Positions 49,234 through 63,773 of a stretch of DNA of 64,000 nucleotides are shown here, piece by piece. Position numbers and translations under genes: made by a program. Under the pieces are notes generated by a model. It was not told the origin of the DNA. It saw only the letters and a list, made by a program, of their open reading frames with translations, and made no database searches. Source of the DNA: Tetrahymena elliotti 4EA (taxonomy: Eukaryota > Ciliophora > Oligohymenophorea > Hymenostomatida > Tetrahymenidae); assembly GCA_000231825.2 (NCBI GenBank), contig JH720344.1, forward strand, positions 389,968 to 453,967. Direction: 5' to 3'. How positions within the stretch are numbered: the stretch's first letter is position 1; each line of letters opens with the position of its first letter.

Positions 49234-52200
49234 TCAAATATCTGTTAAATATTCTTTTTAATTCATAACAGATAAGTTAGGTATGGTTATATTGAAAGAA
49301 TTTTAAGCATCAGGTATTAAACTAAAACAATGTAGATCGTACTCCATATCTTTTTACTACTAATCTATTTCTTTTATTGTAGTTATTTCATATTTGGGCT
49401 TCGTATACAGCTATTGTTTTTCTGTTGAGCTTTCATTTGCCAATGCTAGATTACTTATTTAATACTAAGGATTTTACCTAGAAAATAGGAAAGGAGAGCC
49501 TGGGAAAGATTTTTTTTAGTTAGAATTTTGAATAGGAGATGCTGAGTGTACAGAAACTTAGTTTGTGTTTTAAATATTTGTAAAAGATTTTGGAACTTAC
49601 ATATCTGTATCACAGCTTTGTTAATCAAATTTATAACTTGCTGATGTTTTTCTTCTTTTAGGATTTTAGTTTACTATTTATGAAAAATGTTATTTGAGAT
49701 GAAGATTTGTAATATTATTTTAGTTCAGTATCTAAGAATAGCTATCACCGTCAATATCTTTAAAGATTTCATTGTATGTTTAAGGTTTAGAGTCTTCTGC
49801 ATAAATGTTATTGATTTTGTGAAAATTCATCATCGAATTTTGTTCCTATTGAAATTTATTTTTTAATCTACTTATGCTATTTACATTTCTTGTATTGGAA
49901 TTTCTATACTCTATTTTAGAAAGTTCTAAAATACGTTTATAATGTTTTAATCTATCTTTTTATGATAAGGACAATAATTTTGTTACAATTTAAGAGTTTC
50001 CTAAAGGATAGTAATGTGTGTAGTCCTACATTTTTTCAAATTACTCATCAATGATTTGCTAGGTTGTTGAATAGGAAACAATATTCCTGTGCTTCATCAA
50101 AAAGAAAAACAGTTAATTGCTTTATGCTATCAATTCAAAATTAATTTTATCATCTTGCTTGAGATCTTCATTCATATTACTAAGAGGCTCTGAGAAATTA
50201 CATATTTTTTCACTGATTGTATTTTATTTTATAATTTCTTCTTAATTATTTTTCTTTTTTTCAAATGAATTTTTAATTCTTTTTGACATATTTTTTATCT
50301 TTAAAATAGTGCTGAGAGCATTAGCTGCTTTTTATGTTTATTGGGAAGTTTATTTTAGTGAATTTTATTTAGATGGTAGAAGCTTTTAAATTTACGAAGA
50401 AGATGTACTAAGTTATTTTACAGTTTTTTCTTTATGATTTTTAGGATATACAGAATGCTGTTCATTTTAATCAAGATTGTATTGCCTCTCTTCTTAGTGT
50501 AACATAGAATTTTATTCCGTCTATTTTCCGTTCGATTCTTATTCAATATTTTACTCAATAAAATTTTATGACATCTTATTAAAAAACATTTAACTTTTCT
50601 TGTTCATAGGACTTTAGCTAGAGTAGTTTGAGAAAGCTGAATTATTTCTACTTCTTAAATCTGCTTTAGATAGAGTCAGACTAGACCGATCTGCATAGCT
50701 GCTTTCTCCTTGCTAAAGATTAGATTTTAGTTTATTTATGGTAGAATAATTTATATTATTGTTTGTATTGCTCAAATTATTTATTGCTAGAATGGTTGAA
50801 ATTATTGGTAAACTTCTTTAGTCAGTAGTTAATTCGTTTGATGAAGTTTTTATTTAAATTTAATTATCATCAGCTAATTTAAGTTAGTTAGTAGACATAA
50901 AACTCTCAATTCTTCCTCTATCAGTGGATTAAGTTTGCAAATAATTAGGCTCTGCAGCTGTAAAGAAATTTACATTAATGTTATTTTTAATAATATTTTC
51001 ATCAGATAGGACGTTATGTGATTCACTCTTTTAGTAATCAATCTAATTTTATTTTAAGCCTTTGTTTTGTTAATAAAATGACTGATTTGGTTACTATTAA
51101 TTTTAATGATTAGGTTAATAATTCTATCTAGGATTATTATTTAAAGATACACTCTTTTAAATACCTTTAATATTAAATGACTGCTGATGCTGAAATATTT
51201 ATCTTATTTAGCTTAGAGATGAGGGATTTATTTCCTCATTTGCTGCTAGGTTTGCTTCACTATAATAAGGAAATTCTTCGTTCAGAAGAGTCAAGCTATC
51301 CTCTTCATAATACTCTGAGTCATACATATCAGCAATTAATTAGAGAAAATTGTTTTTTTCATATTCTTCTAAGATAGATTAATTCTCTCTCATAAAAAGT
51401 TTATGTAGTTTTTGTATGGTGCATAATTTGATTAAAGAAGAACTTTTATTTTTTTTACTTTTATCAATTTTGACCCTTTTTAATTGGATATTCTACTCAT
51501 ATTCAATCAATTTATTCAAAAAATTACTTTTGTTATTATAGTGAAGAAACTAACATTCTTGTATTTAGTGATGGCTCTAAAAACAACAGTAGCATTAGGA
51601 ATTAACAATACTAAAGTCATTTTCAAAGAGGATTTTATCTTTCAGAAAACAAAATTTCTCATAATCAGGTAAACTTTATTTACAAATCTCCATAAACTCA
51701 TCTCTTTTGATAAAGAGAAGAGTGCTGAACCCTTTACTTCTGATACTGCAAGTCCTACTTAATCCAGTAAAAAAGCTAGTTGTCCCAAAATATTGTCCAC
51801 TTTAAATTTCATACAAAGTTTGTTTTTTATCATTTCCCTCAATAAAAATTTCACATGACCCTTTCTCAATAAAATAAAGATTTTAATCCTCATTGTCTCC
51901 TTCTTAAAATATGATCTCTTCAGGGGTAAAACTTATATTTTTAATAATAGATGCAGTCTTTCTCATAACTTCTTCGCTAAAATTATCAACCAAAATTCTA
52001 GCTTCTCTTAAAATAAGTTTATTTTCATCTTAAACTAATTCTGATTATAATTGTTAAGAAAGGATTTATTTGATTTCTTGTTGCTTTTATTATTCTTATT
52101 CTTTATTCTCTTTCCAATAAAACCTTTTCATTCAATAAAATTTTTCTAATTTAACTTGCCGTAAATAAAATATTTTTACTGTAGATATTATCTTATTTTA

Positions 52201-53946
52201 AATTGAAGAGGAGTAGATATCTTTTTCTTCTTCATGTAAATACTAATAATTGCAATATTTTCTCTTTGTTGTTCTTGATATTTAAATATATCATTGAATA
52301 TAGTTCCAATTTAATTCAATGAATAACCGAATATACCGCAAGCAAGGATCATAATGCAAGATACAAAAATAGTCTCACAATAGTTTTAAGGAGTTACATC
52401 ACCATATCCTACAGTAATCATTGTAACAAAAGCAAAATAAATAGACTTCAAATATATAGATTACCTATCATAAATTAAAAAAGGAAATCTTTTTAAAAAC
52501 TAAAAAACATTCAAACTTGATTTGTTTTTATTTTGAGAGAAAATAATATAATCTTTATTAGCTAAATAATATTAAGGTAATTAATTGATTGTATCATTAA
52601 AAATAGTATAGCATAAAAGTTAAGGGCAAGTAAAAAAATGTTTTCAAAATAATTTGTAAAAATTAGCTAATAGGAGATATTGTGAATTTTAATCTAAATC
52701 TATTAGTTATATTCATCATTTTGTGTTTCAAAAATAATTATGAGTTTTTTATTTCTTTAAAGTAGTTTACCAAATTCTTTCTTTGTTAAAAAAAGTTAAT
52801 AAAAAGGATTATTCTCTAAATTTATTTCAATAAGCAAGCATTCAAAAATCTAAGCAAATAAAAACTCAAAATAGAAATTATTAAATTTAATTTTTTAGCA
52901 TTATTTCAATCTATTTGTAATACATTACTAATTAATTATTTATTTTATATAAAAAGTCAGTCAGATTTTTATTATTGATTATGGGAACAAACAATTTGGA
53001 AGTATGCCAACTTAAACATTTTTAATGACATTTTTTATGCTAAAAAAATTAAGTAAAATACCTTTAAAATTGAAAAATAAGCAGTATTTTTTATTTTTTT
53101 AAAATTGAAATTGAAGACTAAATAAAAATACCAACTATCATTCTCAAGACCAGATTTTTAAATCCAATTGAATGTAAATCCCAAATTTCCAACATAAATC
53201 CATCCACAAGCAAATAAATGAGCAAAAAAAACTAGTGTGCATATTAGCTTTAAAAGCTTTAAATAATTTCTTAACTAGAAATTATGAAAATAAGTTTCTT
53301 CGACATTAATTAAGAGTTTTCTAATCATATGTAATTTACTAAGGATAAGTAGAAGTAAAGGTTAGCTTTGGTTTGGAAAAGCTAAATAATAAACAATAGA
53401 AATATTTCCTAAAAAATCTAATGCAAATCCGCGTCTTAGATAGCGCTAACATATTTTTTATTTGGAGACTATAAAAGTATCCATGTCAAAGAATCCTATG
53501 TTAAGACGAATCATCATATCAACAAGAATAGTTACAGAAAATAAATAGTTTAGCTGCTGATTAAATTGTGCACCAATACAAAAAATGAGAGGAAATATGA
53601 AAAGCAAGTTAATTACAGTAATAATTTAAATAATATCCCAAGCTATTACAAATTTGTTGTATGGGTTAAAAACTGGAAAATAATTCAGTATTTTCCAAAT
53701 AACATCTATAATTCTACTTAGAATAATGTTGCTATTTTCTTTCATCTTTTTATCAAAAGAGTCATTATTCAATAAATCTATGTTGAATTTCTAAAATGTT
53801 TTTATTTTTTCATCTAAAGAGGATTCATAAATTGTTTTTAATACCTGCTGATTGGAAGCAAACTATTTGAATTTTACTTATTTTTAATTATTTTGCTATT
53901 TTTAATCATTTTATATGTTCTTGGATCCGTTTAGCTATTTCGACAT
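49234..53946 (-). CDS. Cyclic-nucleotide-binding-domain K+ channel
   Basis: Three exons: 53132..53946, 52180..52464 and 49234..52123, sum 3990 nt (1329 residues plus TGA). Introns are 667 and 56 nt, both phase 2. The N-terminus is cytosolic (MSKQLNGSKNIQNDQKQQNN). The membrane part starts near residue 95 (FVIAWDIIQIITVINLLFIF), with a basic segment in the S4 area (LLLLILSKLHMIRKLL). S5 is LKLLKLICTLVFFAHLFACG and the selectivity filter is FVTMITVGYGDVTP (about 285-293). S6 is FVSCIMILACGIFGYSLNQI, then a C-linker (IRQYLQ|FYWKENKEQ) and a cNMP-binding fold at about 430-515. In the phosphate-binding cassette the usual FGE is FGT (YFGTTSFFTGLSRTCS). A long Gln/Asn/Ser-rich tail follows. It is a K+-selective CNG/HCN/EAG-superfamily channel; the ligand is uncertain. 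Confidence 0.95.
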
Positions 53947-56900
53947 CTAATCAAAATTTAGTAATACTTCTATCTTAGTTTTTATAAAATTAACACAATA
54001 AATAATTCACTAAATTAAAATCATAAGAACATTTCAATAGTATAATTAATTTTAATGTTAATTTAAGTTCATTTTTTTAAATTTATCAAAATAATTTTAA
54101 AAAATAAATGGTGTTTTTTAATTTATTTAACAGAATTAAATGAATAAATTAATTAACGAATTATTTTTTAAAATAGAAAAAACCTAGTTTCATCTTGAAA
54201 AATTCTTCTAGCTAATATAATTCTCTGAAAATTGCCTACAGTTTTTTTGTGTAAGAGGTGACAAAACTTTTTTTATTCTTAAAAAAACATTTTGAATCAT
54301 CAATTTTGGTAATAAAGTACTTCATGTAAATATATTATTATTTATAGATGTTCATTAAGATTATTTAGTTTTTTTTCGTATGACTAAATTAAGTATTACT
54401 TTATAGAAATAAGATGAAGGGATTTATTTAAAAAATATTTTTGAAAAACGGATTGCTTCAAAAACTTATCTTGAGTTTGTGTTCATAATTGAATATAATT
54501 TACAAAAAAATTAGTAACCTTAAATTAAAATCACTTCATCTCCCAAAAATTATAGAGTATTTTCTAAATTAAAAATACCTCAATTATTCTAATTTAAGCC
54601 CTCTCATTTTTTAGAAAATCTATATGATTAGAAGAGCTTCAAACTGACTTCATTAACTATTAGGCAATAAATTAAGAAAGTATTTAGTTTTAAGTGATAC
54701 ATAGTATAAAAGAATTTTGAAATTATAAATTAACCTTTTTATTTCTAATTTATTATTCAAATAATATTATTACTCCAAAGTGTTTTCTTGGGCCTTTATT
54801 AGCTTTGTTAATTGATTTCATGATTTCTTGTTTTGATATTTATTTTCAGAATTTCAGAAAAACCAAATGTATTGAAGATTTTCTAGCACTTGCGTTGGTT
54901 GAAAAAAAATGTTTTCAATTAATTGCTCACATTTAAAGTGTTTGTTTGATAATATTCTTAAAGAACTTTTTTATTAAAAATTTCAGTCGAAATAATTTAC
55001 AATTTTTAGGTAATGACTTAAGTAAGGAAGTACTTGATTTTAAATTACTTTTGGAAAAATATTGAGGTTACAAACAACAAAACAAAAGAATTGAGTGGGT
55101 TGAATATTTCTGTATATTCAGCAATAACATTAGATACACTTTTTAGAATTCAAATCTTCAAATTTACATTTTTATTTTTTATTCTAATCGGGGATTTAAA
55201 ATAAGAGTAAGATCCGATAATAAAGATGACTTTTCATTAGAATATCAACCAACCATCTAGTTCATTTAAATGTTTTTACAACTTTTGGATTTACATACAA
55301 ATATTTTAAATTCATTGAAATTTATATTTTATTTCTATATGTATCTACTAATAAGAGGAAAATTAGGTTACGTTATTAACTTTAATGATAAAAGATCAGA
55401 TAGTCAGTCACTTCATTTTTTTTAAATGTTTATATATGGTTATGTTACTTATTATCATTCTAGATTTTATATAAGCAGCAGATAAAATTGATTGAATTAG
55501 AGGTTGATTACAGCTTTTGAAAGCAAAAAAACATGAAAGTGAAATATGATAACAATTATAATTATGAAGTATTTATTAAATGTTATTTTTTATTTTTCTT
55601 GTTTTTATAAATTAAGTAAACAGCATCTGTATTTAATATATTTGTTTATAAACAGATATAGAATCTGCTAAATTATTTGATAGATAAAATAAAAAAAAAG
55701 TGGGAAAATACAAAACATTTATGGCAAATTATGTATTAAAAATAATTGGTAAACGTATTTTTTAGAAATTAAAAATCCCTTCAGTTTATTTATAAATAAA
55801 TGAATGAGTGAATAAGAATATGTTCAAACATAAAAACAAATCTAGTCTATTTACCAACAATTCTAAATTTATTTATGTTGTAAAATAAATCTATTTAATT
55901 CAAACACATATCATTAAATATCTCAAAGATATTTTTGTCCTTATAAATTTTAAATAAAGTAAGCATAGTAAATTTGAAGAAAATAGATTATTTTTGTTCA
56001 AATGTTTAAATTTATCTTAATAACATTATTGCTTATCATTTATTATATTTTTAAACATATCACTACTTGTATGAGCTGAGATAAGAATAATTGGGATCTT
56101 TCTTTTCTTTATAAAATATTACATACTTTTTAGTTTTCTCAAAATTCTTTGTTTCTAATTCTGTTATAGCATTCATTACAAAAAGTTATTTTTTGGGCTT
56201 TTATAGGTTCTAAGTGAGGTTATTTTAAGATAGCCTGAAAATAGAAAAATATTTTCGGGGATAATAAAATATTAGCTAGAATACTTTAAAAATAGATTTT
56301 TTTTAGTTTTTTCTTGTTTACTGTAATTAATTCGAAATAATCTGCCTATTTTACATATCTTTTTTTTTTAGAAAAAACAAAAGAGAAAAGAAAACTCAAG
56401 TTAAATCAGGTCGTATAATTTATTTTACTCTTTTAATAAAAGAGAAGTTTTTTTTATTTTAAATGGGTTTATTCTTTTTAAAAATTAAAAAAAAGTTAAA
56501 TTTTGTTTTGATTGGATAATAACAATTACTAGAAAATTTTCTGAATAGATTTCCGTTATTTTGATGAGTGTTTATTTTGGATAAATCATTTCCATATGTA
56601 TTTTAAAATATCCCGAATACAAATATCAAGATTGATAGATCAATTTGATTAATAGTAACTTAAAGGATATGAAATTAAAAATTGATTAATAAATGAATTT
56701 TTAATGTAGCGAAAACGAAATTTTAAAGAAGAAAGAAAGTCCAAAAAAATAAAAGCAAAATAAAAAATGTTTGAATTTTTGAAGGGTTGCAAACAAGACT
56801 ATTTCTTTTATTTGGTATAGTTTAAAGATTAAATTTTAATGGATGATTAAGATTTAATCAATTTTTTTAAAAAAAAGAAAGAATGAATGAAGAGAGTTTT

Positions 56901-57342
56901 TTTTGAAGAGTTGATGTAAAATAATGTATACTTAAGGAATGATAAAAAGACTAAGAAGCAAATTTTTTAGATCACATAAAGTTGTTTAATGTAAAGCGAT
57001 TAAGAAGATTGTGAAATAATTCACTCAGAAAAGAAAAGATGATAATCAAATTAAGTGGATAGAATTCTCTTAATAAACTAATGAGAGACTTGCAAGTAAA
57101 TATTATAATAATCTTAAGTCAATAAGTCAGTCAATTAGTCAATCAATCAATTAATTAATTAATGAGCTCCAAAAACACATCTACAATTTTAATTAAGATT
57201 AATTAACAGAAAATAAAGTAGCAGTAGTATTATCTTATTTTGTTTAAAAGTAGCAGTTTTTTTTCAAATAGGTAATCTAACAAACATATTTTTGTTTGAC
57301 AAGTAACATAACTCTCGCAGCTATACTCTCTATCTTTTTTTA
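53947..57342. other. 3.4-kb intergenic region
   Basis: The longest gene-free stretch, between the divergent K+ channel and histidine kinase genes. I read both strands with the ciliate code and found no sustained protein-like frame and no tRNA-like element. Simple runs occur near 57118. Confidence 0.55.
57118..57163. repeat. Degenerate (TCAA)n / (TTAA)n simple repeat
   Basis: gtcaataagtcagtcaatta continuing as gtcaatcaatcaattaatta; imperfect tetranucleotide run about 180 bp upstream of the histidine kinase start. Confidence 0.85.
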
Positions 57343-60300
57343 ATGACAAATCAAATTGACAAAAATGATGAAGAGATTTTGAAGCATATTCACATATCTC
57401 ATTTAACTTTGTCTTTTAAAGATACTCAAATTTAGCTATTATATGAAAGTATCTAGAGATAGAAATGGCCTCTATATACCGAATCTATTGTTAGCATGTT
57501 CCTAATCGTATTAATTTTAATCTATATAGATTACTTAGACTTGGAAGAGGAGAGTTCTTATATAAATTTGATAGTTTAAATAGCTTTTTGCATCATAATC
57601 ATTTCGTTTACGCTGAAGTCTTCTCATTCTTATCAGATTAAAAAATAGTTTATCTATCTCTAAATCTTGCATTTTTTTCTATTCTTTATATTTGACATAA
57701 TTCCAAGGATAAACCAAGATACCAAAAAGAATAAAGTAAGAGATCATTCTTCTTTCATATTTCCTATTATTTGTACAAATGCTGGTATTTCTTTGATTAT
57801 AGTGATGATGCTTATTTAATCATATATATTTACTTGGTACGAAAAGGCTATTATTTAATGGGTGATATCTATATGTGATTAGTCTAAATCAGAAATTTTT
57901 AGTACCCCTAAGTTTTGTATATAAATGCTATTCTTACTAATCATATACACTATAATAATCTATCTTACAGAAAAAAATAGGAGAAAGAAATTTTTTATCA
58001 ACTATTGGCAGAATAATTTGCTTTCAGAGTGGAAAGATATTTGGAAGAATACTATACCAACTCCTATTATTATATTAGGTATTGCTAAGTAAATAAATGA
58101 ATATACTCAATAAAATGCCTAAAAATTTGAAAGACATTTTAAAAAAGATGAAATGATGGACAATAACCTTAATTAAATTTAAGCCTACATTGATCATCCC
58201 AAACAAAAAGAAAACATATCTTCTCCTTTTCCAAAAATGCAAGATGAAAATTAGTATAATTTAATATAGCCCTCTGCATAAAACAATTAACTAACTTCAG
58301 CTAGATAAAAAAATATTACTATTCATGGGTAGTCACTAGAAATGAATGATATCAAATTGATAAATGCAACAGAAAACTAAATAGAGGAAACCCCTTAGGC
58401 AGCTCATAATAAAAGTTCTAGAAAACAAAATATTTGCATGCATATATAAAGTGATTAAATTAATTAGCTCTAAATAGAACCATAATCAAAATAAAAATAA
58501 GTACTCTCTGAAGAATCTAAAAAAGCTGATTTAATCGGTAAGAAGGCTACTTCAATCTTGATTACGGAGCATAACAAAATCTAAACAAATCCTAATAGTG
58601 TATTTATTAGTGTGAAAGATGAAGAAAACACTATTCATAATAAGGAAAAAAGAGATCATATTGAATTAGATCAAATGAATAAAGATAATGAATAGTTTAA
58701 ATTGAGTTCACCCTACTTATAAAACCATTTAGTAAATGAAAATGAATTATAATAGGATAGTAGCAATATCTTTTAATTTAAAGATGCTAATAAATAGTTT
58801 TATAATACCTTTAACATCACCTAAAATCCTTCTAAATTTTATCAAAACGAATTACAAATTCTTATGGAAGAAATTAAAGATAATTAAAGTATCTCGCTTT
58901 ACAAAAAGTTAGTTGATTTAAATAACGGCCTGTCTACTGAATTAGAGGTAAAAAATTAATCTTTTTAAATCAATCTAAGCGCAAGCTGGACTAAATTTCA
59001 AAAATTGTTTACTCAAAATTGAATGCAAATGATAGAGTCCTCAAAGATCAAATAAAAAATTAAGGAAGTAGAAATTTACTGAACCAAAATATTTCTTTTT
59101 TTTTCAGTAATTTTTCTATTTTTTTGATTTGAGAGAAAAAACACAGAAAGAAAATTTTCAGCAAAAAAATTTTTACTTTAAAAATATCTTTTAAAATTAT
59201 TTTACTTAATAAAACATAGAGAAAGAGTCACAACTTCTTTAAAAATCAAGTTTTGTAAACATTTAACTAGCTCAGCTATAAGGAAAAGTACTTTGAAGCA
59301 AAGGTTATAGAGTGTGAATGGGATGATTAGGACAAATCATTTATGATAATTTTGAATGATATAACTGAAAAAGTGGTTAATGAGTAGAATAAACAATAAT
59401 ATCAATATAAGGACTAAATATTAGCAATAGCTACTCATGATTTAAAGACACCTCTGAATAATATTGTCTGCTCTGTAGAAAGTATGAAAGGTAAAACTGA
59501 TAATAATAGTAATATTTCTTAATAACTAGAACTAGTTAGTGTAAGTGTTAAATAAATGATGAACATTATTAAAGATATTTTAGATTATTCAGCACTGAAC
59601 AAAGGAAGCCTAAGACTTAATATTGAGGTTTTCAGACTTTCTAGTTTGATAGAATAAGTTTTCTAACTTTTCAAATTACATGCTCAGTCAAGAAATATAG
59701 AGCTTAAATATACTATTGATCCTTTTCTATAAGAATTAGATATTGTTTCTGACCCGAGTAGACTCGTTTAGATATTTAATAACTTGATTGCAAATAGCTT
59801 AAAATTTACTGTAAAAGGATCTATTCATATAAAATTTAAATCTAATAAGAGTGACAGAAACGTAATACATATTTCAATAACTGATACTGGAGTAGGAATA
59901 CCTCAGCAGTATGTGGATTAAATCTTTAAGCCTTTCCAAACTTTTAATCATACAGAAGGTCTAAAAACACAAGGTATCATCCAATCGATTATTTTTTTCT
60001 ACTTGATTTTATATGAAATTAGTCCAAAAAAAATAACTCAAATATTTATTTTAATGAATATAGGTGTTGGACTGGGATTAATTATTTGTAAGACTTTAGT
60101 GAGATTATTAGGGCCTTCCTCACAAAGAATTGGGCTTAAAACACAACAAAATTTTGGATCTAAGATCTGCTTCGACTTTTATAGAAATATAAATGAAAAG
60201 CCATAGCCTTGCCCATAAAGGTAAATTTTAAAAATATATTTATTTGGATTGATTATTTTTTTTTTAGAAATAGTATTACATTATCAGAAAATGAAATGAA

Positions 60301-62152
60301 AAACACTCTGCTTAGTAATATTCGAGATAAAAAAATGACAATATATTCTTCACCATAAAAATAATCTTGTGAAGCTTTGCTTATCGAGCATCACCATACC
60401 GACAGAAGTTAATAATATGCCATGATGAATTGGAAAAACGATTCTCCTAAGACAAATAAAATTGTTGCTCTGAAAGTTGTAAGCAAAGAAGTAGAAAAAA
60501 TAGATTCCGATATTGACTTAAAAAAGAATTAAAAAGATGCAGGAACACCCAATAAAAGAATACATCAAATAAAAATAAATGATAAACAAGATTCTAGCTG
60601 TGTTATTAAGGATTATTAAGAGTAGGATCCAGTTGTTCAAATAGTAAAGACTAAATAACCAATTTCTTCAACAAATTTATTTACTTAGCTTTCTCTACCA
60701 TCATAAGCAGATTTTGGAATCAACAATAATTCAGATGGCCATATACATTCTTCAGGAAAGTAAATTACCGCTCTAAAGCAAGAATAAATAGACAATTAAA
60801 CTCTCCTAAATATTGAAAATAACAGGCAAGTTGCTCTTAAATAAAAAAATTTTAACTTTTTACAAGTTACAAATAATATTAATGATTGTCTTTCCACTCA
60901 AATAAACTCTTCTTAAAACACAGGAGCAACGAACAATCCCAGCTAAAATAATATTCCCTCAATATAAATGATAGCAAATAATATAAATTAAGAACAAACT
61001 TAGCATGATAGCCATGATTTTAGTCATAAAAATAAAGATGCTGCTTATACAGTTTAAGCTTTTAAAAATTAAGATTAAAACGGGTATAATCCATCTCCAG
61101 AAACCTTAATATAAAAATAGCACATAGATCTTGAAAATATGTAGAAATAGAAAATAATAATCCAATAGAACAGATCAAAAATATTAAGATAGCAATCATT
61201 TTAACCTGGATCAAACATTTCACCTAAACACTCTTCAAATATTTAAATCAAAGATAAAAATAATTTATACAACAATTCTCCAACAAATAGTGATTTCTAT
61301 AATAATAATTCCCCTAGTAATAATAATAACAATTTTACAAACATTAATTCTTATTCAGCTTTTACACCCTAAAATAATTTAAGTAAATTCTATACAAACT
61401 AAACCCCAAAAAACCAAAAACAAAGTTTTACTAATTAAAACTAGAATACTAATATAGGTACTCCTTAGAGGAGTAATGTAAAATCAGCCACATTAAATTT
61501 AAGCAGCAATAGAAATAACTAAATTTAAAACTTCTCAAATGCTATCAGTTAAAATAATTATAATTATTAGAGCTCATAATCCAAATTTAACAATTTTATC
61601 TCACAATAATTCCATAATAGCTCTCATGCAAGCTCTTAATATAATCAAAACTATGTAGTCCCAGTTTTAGGAGAAGTGAGTGAGGAGTTTAATGATTCAA
61701 TATATTAATCATAATAAATAACCTCATAAAATTTGTAACCTCAAGTGATAAATATCTTAATAGTAGATGATGAATATGTCCACTTTGTTATTTTCTCAGA
61801 GTTGCTTAAATAATTCTCTTAAAAATATCATTTTTAATTTGATTATGCACAAAATGGTGATGATGCCCTTGATCAAATTGAGAAAAAACCTTAATTTCAT
61901 TACAATATGATCTTTGTAGACGGAAGTATGCCTATTATGAATGGGTATGAATTTATACTCAAAATTAGGCAATGTGAATAAAATAATAAAAATGGCGAAA
62001 AACACCACATAGTAGGAGTAACTGGAGGTGGTGATAAAGACAAGGTCACTTTTATGAATGCTGGAGCTGATTATTATATTTAAAAGCCAGTAGAGGCAAA
62101 AATTTTGTAGGATTACATAAACTCTTTTTTACTCAAAAAAAATAACATTTGA
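57343..62152 (+). CDS. Membrane hybrid histidine kinase with receiver domain
   Basis: Exon 1 is 57343..58947. Later segments are about 58956..59067, 59134..59973, 60064..60220 and 60268..62152. Firm introns are 59974-60063 (90 nt) and 60221-60267 (47 nt); 59068-59133 is tentative. A one-base slip at an A run (58950-58955) is needed to enter segment 2. The N-terminus has about six hydrophobic helices (MFLIVLILIYIDYL; IAFCIIIISFTL; FCIQMLFLLIIYTIIIYL), then a polar linker and a PAS-like stretch. H box: ILAIATHDLKTPLNNIV; N: NNLIANSLKFT; G1: ISITDTGVGIP; F: IFKPFQTF; G2: GVGLGLIICKTL. A ~450-residue Asn/Gln/Ser-rich linker leads to the receiver domain: ILIVDDE, phospho-Asp in IFVDGSMPIMNG, Thr in VGVTGGG, Lys in YIQKPV. 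All phosphorelay residues are present, so it is likely active. Confidence 0.93.
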
Positions 62153-63773
62153 TATTCAAAAATTTGGTTAAAACTAATCGCATGAACTGTATTGTATACA
62201 AAAAATAAAGCAACAAACTAGAAAACTAATTAAATAATTAAATTCTCAGCAAAAAATGTTAAAAATAACCTATTTTAATTCAAACAAACCAAAGTAAAAA
62301 ATAAATAAATCATTTTCAATTTTTCCTTTTTTATAAAACCGTTTTAATTATCTTTAAACGAAATGCTTAATCCAAATAAATATTTTTCCAAAATTAAATA
62401 TTAATTTTTGAGTTTTATACATAGCATTACCAATCAATAAATATAAATAATTTAATGAGTCACCTAATTAATTCGTTATTTATGTATTTAAATACCACTT
62501 TTGTACATTATTTAAAAAAAAATATATTAAATAATTATATTCCATCATTTTGCTTATTTCAAAATATTAGATCTAATAAAGTTTCTTAAAATTACCAACT
62601 CAAATCAAATTTTAAATTTTAATAGAAATTAAAAGTAAAAATCAATTTTTAGATAAAGAAAATGAGAAAAGTAAATAAATTTTACAAATTATATTTTGCG
62701 AATTCAAAATATTAATACATGAAATGGAAAAATAAGGAAGTTTTGAAATCTATGATTTGAAAGAGCTGAACTAAATTATAATTAAGTAATTTGAATAAAT
62801 ATCAAACAAATTCGATACTTAAATTAAGCAAATAGTAATAACATCATTAAACATTAAAAAAATTTATTTACAATTAGTAACAAAGAAAGAACTAATAAGT
62901 ATTTGTAAAAAAAATTAAATAGTTTATAAAAATTTAAATAATATTCAGAAATTTAATGAGTTTGCTATTATTTTATGTTCAAAATAAAGTTTTAATTAAA
63001 TTACAAAAAATAATTTTACTTCTAAATAATTGATAGATATAAGATGACATATTAGTTAATAATATATTTTCAATGATATTTTTATCATAGAGTTTTTTAA
63101 AAACCAAATTTCATGATGTTTGCATTTGTTTTCATATAAATTGTATGGAAAAAGCCTTGTAATTGAAAGTAAATAAATAAAAGGAAAATGAAATTTAAAC
63201 ATCTAGATTAAAATTATATTGAAGTCTTAGAATATAATAAGTACAATTTTAATTTACATTTAAATCAATTAAAGCTGATTTGAGATAAAAATTAAATCTA
63301 TGTAAGAGAGAGAAAGACTATTAAAATATATCTTAATTCTTGTTTTTTATAAACGAATAAAAGTAGGCAAAAACTACACTATTTTTAAGCCATAAATAGA
63401 AGAAATTAGAAAATCATTATAAAGAGTGTAAAAATTATAATTTAAACTTCAAACTATATAATTGAATTTACAACTTGAAAAGAAAAGATTAAAAATCATA
63501 GTTAAAGAGGCTGATTATACTTCACAAACAAAGATAGAACAATTTAGTCAGAATAGCTATCTATTATTCAATGATCTTTGTTTGTCAAGTGAAAGAAAAG
63601 TTTGTGTTTTTGTTTATTTGCTTGCTTGTTTGATTTATTGTTTGCTTATTTATAATAAGTGAATAATTAATAAAGTAAATTTAAAAGAAAATTAAAAAAA
63701 GAGATTTTTTATATAAAATAAATACGAAAGGTTATTAATTGATTTTTGATTGATAAGAATAAAAGTAAATAAA
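62153..63773. other. Intergenic, AT-rich
   Basis: No ATG-started protein-like frame. A frame at 63462-63662 begins with TTG and has no recognisable features, so it is left out. Direct T-rich runs (tttgcttgcttgtttg) occur near 63618-63634. Confidence 0.55.

Noticed and set aside
53947..57342. Possible gene in the 3.4-kb gap
   Set aside because: No protein-like stretch longer than about 30 residues on either strand with TGA as the only stop; composition like other intergenic DNA.
63462..63662. 66-codon frame starting TTG
   Set aside because: No ATG, no domain, hydrophobic low-complexity end; most likely chance.
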